Source of the DNA: UBA1189 sp045126595
GTDB lineage: Bacteria > Bacteroidota > Bacteroidia > Bacteroidales > Bacteroidaceae
Reading direction: 5' to 3'
Assembly (NCBI GenBank): GCA_045126595.1
Contig: JBGVOS010000033.1
Coordinates: forward strand, 1 to 28,767
DNA: 28,767 nucleotides
The notes under the pieces are model-generated. The model searched no databases. It was not told the origin of the DNA and worked only from the letters and a program-made list of their open reading frames with translations. The position numbers were made by a program, and so were the translations under genes. Positions 23,078-28,767 of this stretch are shown one piece after another; positions within the stretch are counted from its first letter, which is position 1; each line of letters starts with the position of its first letter.

Positions 23078-23761
23078 GTGGAGAAACTTACCATCAACCG
23101 CTGGGCCGAAGAGGACCGTCCGCGGGAAAAGATGACAAGCAAAGGAGCTCAAGCGCTGTCAAACGCTGAGCTCCTTGCCATTCTTATAGGCTCGGGCAGC
23201 GACGAGGACTCGGCCGTAGGGCTCATGCAGAAGGTGCTGGCCGCTTATGACAACAGCCTCGACCGCGTAGGCCGTCTCAGCGTCGGCGAGCTGTGCCAGT
23301 TCAAGGGCATAGGGCCGGCCAAGGCCGTCACCATCCTTGCCGCCTGCGAGCTGGGTCGTCGCCGTGCCGTGGAGCAGCCCGAACGACGGCAGGTGCGTTC
23401 GGCAAAGCAGGTCTACGACTATTTCTACCCTACGATGCGCGACCTCCCCGTAGAGGAGTGTCATGTGCTGCTGCTCAACCAATCGGCCGTAGTCATCGAC
23501 TCGGTGCGCATCGGTATGGGAGGTCTCACCGAAACAGTGGTCGACATACGCGTCATCCTACGCGAAGCACTGCTCAAGCGGGCCACCAGCCTTATTCTCT
23601 GTCATAACCATCCCTCGGGGAACCTGCGTCCCAGCACGCACGATGACCGCCTCACCCGCCAGGTGCAGGAGGCGGCAAGGCTCTTGAACCTCACACTGGC
23701 CGACCACGTTATTTTTACCGACAACGGCTATTATAGCTATGCCGATGAGGGTAGACTGTGA
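23078..23761 (+). CDS. radC: RadC family protein (JAB/MPN-type metalloprotein)
   Basis: The 227-residue protein has an N-terminal helix-hairpin-helix region (FKGIGPAKAVTILAACELG) and a C-terminal JAMM domain with the zinc motif H176-N-H178-P-S-G and D189 (HxHx10D), so the metal site is complete. The original link to radiation resistance has been withdrawn for E. coli, and the cellular role is unknown. A GTG start at 23078 is chosen because it keeps the family's opening EEDRPREK; the first in-frame ATG would remove it. The gap to efp is 7 bp, implying cotranscription. Confidence 0.93.
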   Translation: MEKLTINRWAEEDRPREKMTSKGAQALSNAELLAILIGSGSDEDSAVGLMQKVLAAYDNSLDRVGRLSVGELCQFKGIGPAKAVTILAACELGRRRAVEQPERRQVRSAKQVYDYFYPTMRDLPVEECHVLLLNQSAVVIDSVRIGMGGLTETVVDIRVILREALLKRATSLILCHNHPSGNLRPSTHDDRLTRQVQEAARLLNLTLADHVIFTDNGYYSYADEGRL

Positions 23762-23770
23762 GTTTTTAAT

Positions 23771-23778
23771 TACTTTTG
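23771..23778 (+). promoter_or_regulatory. -7 box of the sufS promoter
   Basis: TACTTTTG, followed by CACC, lies 10 bp after the radC stop and 34 bp before the sufS ATG. The expected -33 region (around 23747) lies inside radC and has no TTTG, so the promoter is only half supported. Confidence 0.55.
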
Positions 23779-23812
23779 CACCATAATTAAGGAAAATAGA
23801 GCAGACATTATT

Positions 23813-25027
23813 ATGTACGATATCAATAAAGTCCGCAGCGACTTCCCCATCCTCACCCGTGAGGTCTACGGCAAGCCGCTTGTCTATCTCGACAACGGAG
23901 CCACCACGCAGAAGCCCCGCACCGTGGTCGACGCCATCACCCAGGAGTACTACTCGGTGAACGCCAACGTACACCGCGGCGTGCACTACCTCTCTCAAGA
24001 GGCTACCAAACTGCACGAGGCGTCGCGCGAGCGCGTACGTCAGTTTATAGGTGCCGCCTCCACGCAGGAGGTCATCTTCACGCGCGGCACCACCGAGGCC
24101 ATCAACCTGCTGGCCGCATCCTTTGGCGAGGCCTTCCTCCGCGAGGGCGACGAGGTCATCGTATCTGCCATGGAACATCACAGCAACATCGTGCCCTGGC
24201 AGCTGCTCGAACAGCGCAAGGGTATCCGTCTGCGCGTGATACCCATTACCGACCGTGGCGAAATCTGTATGGACGAGTACGTGAAGCTCTTCAACGAGCG
24301 CACCCGTCTCGTTTCGGTGATGCACGTCTCCAACGTGCTGGGCACCGTCAACCCCATCCGTGAGATGATACGCATCGCCCACGCCCACGACGTGCCCTTT
24401 GCCGTTGACGGGGCGCAGAGCGTGCCCCACATTGCCGTGAACGTGCAGGACCTTGATGCCGACTTCTACGCCTTCAGCGCCCACAAGGTTTATGGCCCCA
24501 CGGGCATTGGCGTGCTCTACGGCAAGCAGCAGTGGTTCGACCGCATGCCTCCCTACCAGGGCGGTGGCGAGATGATACAGACCGTATCGTTTGAGCGCAC
24601 CACCTTCAACGAACTGCCCTACAAGTTTGAGGCCGGCACGCCCGACTACATCGGCACCACGGCCCTCATGCATGCCCTCGACTATGTGTCGGCCCTCGGC
24701 ATGGAGCATATCGCCACCCACGAGAAGGCACTCACCGACTATGCTTTGCAACGCCTGCGCGAGATACCCGCCATGCGCATCATCGGCGAGGCCGAGGAGC
24801 GCGGCGCCGTCATCTCCTTCAACGTGGGCGACATACATCCCTCCGACCTCGGCACCCTGCTCGACCGCCTCGGCATTGCCGTGCGCACCGGTCACCACTG
24901 CGCCCAGCCCCTGATGCAGCGCATGGGCATCCCCGGTACCGTACGCGCCTCGTTTGCTCTATACAACACGAAAGAGGAGGTCGACGCACTGGTAGCGGCC
25001 GTGGACAGAGTAAGAAAGATGTTTTGA
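23813..25027 (+). CDS. sufS: Cysteine desulfurase, SufS type
   Basis: SufS removes sulfur from cysteine through a persulfide, using pyridoxal phosphate, and feeds iron-sulfur cluster assembly. The 404-residue protein has the PLP lysine K225 in FSAHKVYGPTGIGVLYG, the AVDGAQSVPH motif (cofactor Asp), and the persulfide cysteine C363 in RTGHHCAQPLM, the group II form. The usual partners sufBCD are not in the window (only rnhB follows), so either they lie elsewhere or the gene is separate from its operon. The opening YDINKVRSDFPIL is typical. rnhB starts 1 base after the stop. Confidence 0.95.
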   Translation: MYDINKVRSDFPILTREVYGKPLVYLDNGATTQKPRTVVDAITQEYYSVNANVHRGVHYLSQEATKLHEASRERVRQFIGAASTQEVIFTRGTTEAINLLAASFGEAFLREGDEVIVSAMEHHSNIVPWQLLEQRKGIRLRVIPITDRGEICMDEYVKLFNERTRLVSVMHVSNVLGTVNPIREMIRIAHAHDVPFAVDGAQSVPHIAVNVQDLDADFYAFSAHKVYGPTGIGVLYGKQQWFDRMPPYQGGGEMIQTVSFERTTFNELPYKFEAGTPDYIGTTALMHALDYVSALGMEHIATHEKALTDYALQRLREIPAMRIIGEAEERGAVISFNVGDIHPSDLGTLLDRLGIAVRTGHHCAQPLMQRMGIPGTVRASFALYNTKEEVDALVAAVDRVRKMF

Positions 25028-25028
25028 T

Positions 25029-25634
25029 ATGCTCCAGCCTTGCCTCTATCCCGAACTCATTGAAGCCGGTTGCGACGAAGCAGGTCGTGGCTGCCTGGCC
25101 GGCGATGTGTATGCCGCCGCGGTGATACTGCCGCCCGACTATTCGCATCCCCTGCTCAACGACTCCAAGCAGCTCACCGAGAAGCAGCGCTATGCCCTGC
25201 GCGTGGATATCGAACGCGATGCCGTGGCTTGGGCCTTGGGCATCGTCACGGCCAAGGAAATCGACGAGATAAATATCCTCAACGCTTCTATCCTCGCCAT
25301 GCACCGTGCCCTCGATGCGCTGAAGGTGCGCCCCGAGTACATCGTGGTCGATGGCAACAAGTTCAAGCCCTATGGCGACACGCCCCACGAGACCGTGGTC
25401 AAGGGCGACGGCAAGCTGATGAACATCGCTGCGGCCTCCATCCTTGCCAAGACCTATCGCGACGACTACATGAATTGTCTGCACGAGGAGTATCCTCACT
25501 ACGACTGGGACCACAACAAGGGCTACCCCACGGCCAAGCACCGTGCAGGCATCAAGCAGTATGGCCTCACGCCTTACCACCGCATGAGCTACAATCTCCT
25601 GGGCGACGGACAGCTGTCGCTCGATTTCGGATAA
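25029..25634 (+). CDS. rnhB: Ribonuclease HII
   Basis: RNase HII cuts the RNA strand of RNA-DNA hybrids and nicks at single ribonucleotides misplaced in DNA. The 201-residue protein has the signature AGCDEAGRGCLAGDVYAAAVIL (D16, E17, the GRG loop), LNDSKQLTEKQR, a central IVVDGNK with a further active-site Asp, and DHNKGYPTAKHR near the end. All expected acidic residues are present. It begins one base after sufS and is surely cotranscribed. The palindrome array at 25651 begins 16 bp after its stop. Confidence 0.96.
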   Translation: MLQPCLYPELIEAGCDEAGRGCLAGDVYAAAVILPPDYSHPLLNDSKQLTEKQRYALRVDIERDAVAWALGIVTAKEIDEINILNASILAMHRALDALKVRPEYIVVDGNKFKPYGDTPHETVVKGDGKLMNIAAASILAKTYRDDYMNCLHEEYPHYDWDHNKGYPTAKHRAGIKQYGLTPYHRMSYNLLGDGQLSLDFG

Positions 25635-25650
25635 AGGCAAAGGTTATAAT

Positions 25651-25726
25651 GGGTATACCCGATTTCTGTGGAGGGCATACCCATTTTTTCTTGAGGGTTT
25701 ACCTGATTTTTCTCGGGGGTATACCA
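25651..25726. repeat. Four-unit palindrome array with exact 22-bp pitch (copy B)
   Basis: The cores are GGGTATACCC (25651), GGGCATACCC (25673), GGGTTTACCT (25695) and GGGTATACCA (25717), each 22 bp after the last. The spacers are T-rich like those of copy A at 8132-8207. The array fills most of the gap between the convergent rnhB and rsmF genes. No separate terminator hairpin is seen here. Confidence 0.93.
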
Positions 25727-25751
25727 AATTTTCTGTTCTTTTTCTTCAGCT

Positions 25752-27161
25752 TTACAGGATGGCTGTCTCCTCTTCGGGGAAATGTCCGCTGCGTATGCGC
25801 CACTCGTTGGGGTAGAGGTTGTTGGCGCGGTTGCCGAGGTTCTTCACGAAACCGAGCGGAGCGCCCTTGTAGGTGACGAGGACGAAGCCGCGGGGCGCAT
25901 CGGCAGGCAGTGTGATGGCTTCGCGGTGCAGGTAGCGCAGGGCGTCGGCATAGCTGAGCGCGCAGCGGGCGAAGGCATCGGGCCGTAGCGCTGTGCTCAT
26001 GGCCAGGGCGTGTGAGGGTAGGGCGTCGCGCCCTTTGAGCTCGGCGAGTGTGATGCCGGTCTTCAGCAGATAGAGCCGCTCGGCGAGTGTGGTGTGCAAC
26101 GTCTCCATGTCGGAGGGGAGGGCGATGACCTCGGAGCCTATGGCCTTGTAGCTGTAGGCAGCGCTGTTGTCGAGCCAGCCCTTGCACTCGGCAGGGATGG
26201 GTGTGGCCGGCTGCTTGCTTTTGTTTTTCTTGTTCTTCTTGGTGCTGTGGAGTCCATCCTCTTCCTTCGGAGAAGATGAGAGGGGAGCCTCGCCTTTGCG
26301 CAGTGCCGCGAGGAAGAATCCCTCGCCGCGCGTTCGGCCTGGAAGGAAACGGTAGGCGTGCGGTACGTCGGGAACGAAGCTCGGGGTGATGCCCCACGAA
26401 GGTTCGGTAGCCACGGGCAGCAGTTCGGCACCCAGTTCCTCCATCATCCAGCGCACGTTCTTCTCGTCCTCCTCGGTGTTGAAGGTGCAGGTGCTGTAGA
26501 TGAGCAGTCCGCCAGGACGTAGGGTGGGCCAGATGTCGGTGAGGATGTCGCGCTGGCGTTGCCAGCATACGGCCACGTTCTCGGGGCTCCATTCGCTTAC
26601 GGCCACCTCGTCTTTGCGGAACATGCCCTCGCCGCTGCAGGGGGCATCGACCAGGATGAGGTCAAAGGTGGGGCCCAAGGGGGTGAAGTCGGCCGGGTAG
26701 TTCGACGTGACGATACAGCGCGGATGTCCCCACTTGGTGATGTTCTCGGCCAGCACTTGGGCTCGGGGGCGCATCACCTCGTTCGATACCAAGGCGCAGT
26801 CGTCGGGCAGGAGCGAGCGCAGCAGCGTGCTCTTGCCGCCGGGCGCGGCACACAGGTCGAGGGCTGCGCGGGCATCCGTGAGGTGCTGGCGTACGGCCTG
26901 TTCGACGAACATGGACGAAGCCTCCTGTACATAGTAGCAGCCGGCATGCAGCAGCGGGTCGAAGGTGAATGCCGGGCGTTCGGGCAGGTAGTACCCGTCG
27001 GTGGCCCACGGTACGGGTTCATAATCCGGCATTGCGGCACACTTGCTGCGGTTGAGGCGTATACTCACGGCAGGTTCGCCCAAGAGTGCCTCGCGGAAAG
27101 CGGTGTAGCCGTCGCCCAGAAGTTGGCGCATGGCCTGTTCGAAAGAAGAAGGTAAATCCAT
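25752..27161 (-). CDS. rsmF: RsmF/RsmB-type RNA m5C methyltransferase
   Basis: The protein belongs to the SAM-dependent RNA cytosine-5 methyltransferases; with its C-terminal extension it best fits RsmF (YebU), which modifies 16S rRNA C1407 in E. coli. From ATG 27161 it has 469 residues; the frame is open 11 codons more, but that crosses the likely promoter. Motifs: DLCAAPGGKS (102-111, SAM binding), VDAPCSGEGMFRKD (171-184, Cys175) and STCTFNTEEDEKNV (223-236, catalytic Cys225). A K/S-rich linker (about 288-322) precedes a PUA-like C-terminal region (GFVLVTYKGAPLGFVKNLGNRANNLYP) that likely binds RNA. The exact target base is inferred from the family. Confidence 0.9.
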   Translation of the reverse strand: MDLPSSFEQAMRQLLGDGYTAFREALLGEPAVSIRLNRSKCAAMPDYEPVPWATDGYYLPERPAFTFDPLLHAGCYYVQEASSMFVEQAVRQHLTDARAALDLCAAPGGKSTLLRSLLPDDCALVSNEVMRPRAQVLAENITKWGHPRCIVTSNYPADFTPLGPTFDLILVDAPCSGEGMFRKDEVAVSEWSPENVAVCWQRQRDILTDIWPTLRPGGLLIYSTCTFNTEEDEKNVRWMMEELGAELLPVATEPSWGITPSFVPDVPHAYRFLPGRTRGEGFFLAALRKGEAPLSSSPKEEDGLHSTKKNKKNKSKQPATPIPAECKGWLDNSAAYSYKAIGSEVIALPSDMETLHTTLAERLYLLKTGITLAELKGRDALPSHALAMSTALRPDAFARCALSYADALRYLHREAITLPADAPRGFVLVTYKGAPLGFVKNLGNRANNLYPNEWRIRSGHFPEEETAIL

Positions 27162-27181
27162 AGGCTCGTCGTTTGTGGGTA

Positions 27182-27189
27182 CAAAATTA
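27182..27189 (-). promoter_or_regulatory. -7 box of the rsmF promoter
   Basis: TAATTTTG on the minus strand lies 20 bp upstream of the chosen ATG. No TTTG occurs at the expected -33 distance, so support is partial. Confidence 0.5.
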
Positions 27190-27232
27190 CGCAAAGTTTT
27201 TCATAATTATCGGTATATTCGTGCCTTTTCAT

Positions 27233-27240
27233 TATATTTG
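27233..27240 (+). promoter_or_regulatory. -7 box of the M6 peptidase promoter
   Basis: TATATTTG, followed by C, fits the -7 consensus and lies 11 bp before the first ATG (27252). The -33 position has no clear TTTG. If this box is used, the second ATG at 27267 would have the more normal leader. Confidence 0.5.
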
Positions 27241-27251
27241 CAAGTTGAAAC

Positions 27252-28767
27252 ATGATAGACCGACCGATGCTTCTGAAGAAGACGCTATATTTCTTTCTCC
27301 TGCTGTTCTGCACAGTCTCGCTGTGGGCCGTGCCGGCCAAGCGCACGGTGCGTGTCGTGGAGCAGCCCGATGGCACACAGCTCGCGCTGACCGTGCGGGG
27401 CGACGAGCACTTCCACTGCCTCGTGACGGACGACGGCATCCCCGTAGTGCGTCATGAGGGGGCCTATTACTATGCCCTCTTCGCTGAAGAGGGGCTGGTG
27501 GCGTCGGCCTTGCTGGCTCATGAACCGGCACAGCGCAGTGCCGGGGAACAGGCATTCGTGGAGTCACTGCCCACTGGAGACAATGTCTCAGCCTACACGG
27601 CCAGAGCCCGAGAGAGACGTAGCGCCGCCGCAAGCAGGGCGGCCGAAGTGCCTACGACGGGTGAGGTGTATGTGCCCGTCCTGTTGGTGCAGTACAAGGA
27701 TGTCAAGTTCTCCTCAGATAACCCCAAGGAGGCCTTCGAACAGCGCATCAATGGCGAGGACTATACGGCCGAGGGGGGCTGTGGCAGCATCAGGGAGTAC
27801 TTCGTGGAACAGTCGGGAGGGAAGTTCACTCCCCGTTTCGTTATCATAGGCCCTGTCACGCTGGACGAGGATATGGCCTACTATGGCGAGAACGACAAGG
27901 ACGGCAACGACCTGCGCTCGCGCGAAATGGTCGTTGATGCGTGCCGGAAGGTCTATAGCACCCGCCTGGCCGACTTCTCCCACTACGACAACAACCGTGA
28001 CGGCTATGTCGACATCCTGTATGTCATCTACGCCGGCTATGGCGAGGCCTCCTATCCCGACATGCTTGAGGACTGCATCTGGCCCCATCAGTGGCAGCTG
28101 GCGACACCGGAGACCTTCAACGGCGTGAAGGTGAGCCGTTATGCCTGCAACAACGAACTCGACGGATACCGGGGAACGGAACTTGATGGCATAGGTACCT
28201 TCTGCCATGAGTTTTCGCATTGCCTCGGCCTGCCCGATTTCTATGACACCTCCTCGGCTGGCACAGCTTTTGGCATGAGCCTGTGGAGCATTATGGATCA
28301 GGGCTGCTACAACAACGACGGACATACCCCATGTGGATATTCGGCCTACGAGAAGGATTTCCTCGGATGGAAACCCCTTGTCGAGCTGCGCAATCCGACT
28401 CAGGTCACGCTGCGACCGCTCAGTGAGGGCGGCACGGGCTACAAGATTGTCAACGAGGCCAATCCCAACGAGTTCTACGTGGTGGAGTATCGCGACAGGA
28501 GCAGTTGGAATAAGTATATCCCTGCTGAAGGTATGCTCGTGACCCACGTCGACTATCTCTCCTCGGCATGGCACGAAAACTGTGTGAACAACGACCCCGA
28601 CCATCAGCGTGTGTCGGTCATTCCTGCCGACGGCAAACTCTCTGCACAGACATTGGCCGGCGACACCTATCCCGGCCTGTCGGGCAACACCAGCCTCACC
28701 GCGACAAGCAGTCCTGCGGCCAACGTGTACAGCGGGGGCTTCATGAACAAGGACATCACCGATATCA
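27252..28767 (+). CDS. Secreted M6 family metalloprotease, partial (3' end outside window)
   Basis: The frame is open from ATG 27252 to the window edge (505 codons), so the C-terminus is missing. The second in-frame ATG at 27267 (MLLKKTLYFFLLLFCTVSLWA) is an equally good start, giving a signal peptide cut near WAVP. A propeptide-like region (VRVVEQPDGTQLALTVRGDE, YYALF) is followed by the catalytic domain (from about residue 135, VYVPVLLVQYKDVKFS) with the zinc motif H319-E-F-S-H323-C-L-G-L-P-D, then SIMDQGCYNNDGHTP, as in immune-inhibitor-A type peptidases. Homologues in gut and oral Bacteroidales are exported proteases, often with a T9SS tail; whether one is present cannot be seen here. Confidence 0.9.
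   Translation, partial: MIDRPMLLKKTLYFFLLLFCTVSLWAVPAKRTVRVVEQPDGTQLALTVRGDEHFHCLVTDDGIPVVRHEGAYYYALFAEEGLVASALLAHEPAQRSAGEQAFVESLPTGDNVSAYTARARERRSAAASRAAEVPTTGEVYVPVLLVQYKDVKFSSDNPKEAFEQRINGEDYTAEGGCGSIREYFVEQSGGKFTPRFVIIGPVTLDEDMAYYGENDKDGNDLRSREMVVDACRKVYSTRLADFSHYDNNRDGYVDILYVIYAGYGEASYPDMLEDCIWPHQWQLATPETFNGVKVSRYACNNELDGYRGTELDGIGTFCHEFSHCLGLPDFYDTSSAGTAFGMSLWSIMDQGCYNNDGHTPCGYSAYEKDFLGWKPLVELRNPTQVTLRPLSEGGTGYKIVNEANPNEFYVVEYRDRSSWNKYIPAEGMLVTHVDYLSSAWHENCVNNDPDHQRVSVIPADGKLSAQTLAGDTYPGLSGNTSLTATSSPAANVYSGGFMNKDITDI

Overview
The window looks like chromosomal DNA of a Bacteroidales bacterium, probably from the Prevotellaceae/Bacteroidaceae group. The evidence is the promoter style (-33 TTTG and -7 TAnnTTTG separated by 19-21 bp, with no sigma70-type boxes), FCSC and similar lipobox sequences, a lipoprotein resembling the NigD-like family, an FtsH/RsfS/CdsA operon, and a large secreted glycosidase with a tail resembling a type IX secretion (T9SS) sorting domain. 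Coding DNA is GC-rich and intergenic DNA is AT-rich. The species cannot be fixed from sequence alone.

Layout. 1-571: gene-poor, with a truncated tyrosine-recombinase N-terminus, an inverted repeat, and the terminator of tRNA-Pro(GGG). 572-6104: tRNA-Pro (-), then aroA, a small acidic membrane-anchored protein, recQ and an M23 peptidase (all +). 6217-8048: a PlsB-type acyltransferase and a lipoprotein (-, overlapping by one base). 8049-8452: a repeat-dense divergent promoter region. 8453-9907: trkH (+). 9908-10226: palindromes and a strong terminator. 10227-13727: rsfS-ftsH-cdsA operon (-). 13919-13993: tRNA-His(GTG) (-). 14177-22023: uvrA and a 1,669-residue multidomain glycosidase with GH123-like and sialidase modules (+). 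22115-22276: rpmH (-), divergent from efp-radC, sufS and rnhB (+, 22504-25634). 25752-27161: rsmF-type rRNA methyltransferase (-). 27252-end: a partial secreted M6 metallopeptidase (+).

Most genes are housekeeping: shikimate pathway, DNA repair, translation, membrane lipid synthesis, proteolysis and potassium uptake. The accessory flavour comes from the secreted glycosidase and M6 peptidase, which suggest a host- or glycan-associated life.

The most unusual content is repeat DNA. (1) A 7-bp tandem repeat (AATTCAG and variants) lies in frame inside both aroA and uvrA, and a third array supplies the stop codon of aroA. (2) Two arrays, 17.5 kb apart, each hold four GGGTATACCC-type palindromes at an exact 22-bp pitch. 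(3) A near-perfect 50-bp inverted repeat carries a complete promoter in each arm and faces outward into the acyltransferase gene and trkH. A decayed third copy lies between them, and trkH appears to be leaderless. (4) GTCATTCTGA-type palindromes lie in two intergenic gaps, and a possibly related palindrome lies in a third. I found no CRISPR array, prophage or intact insertion sequence.
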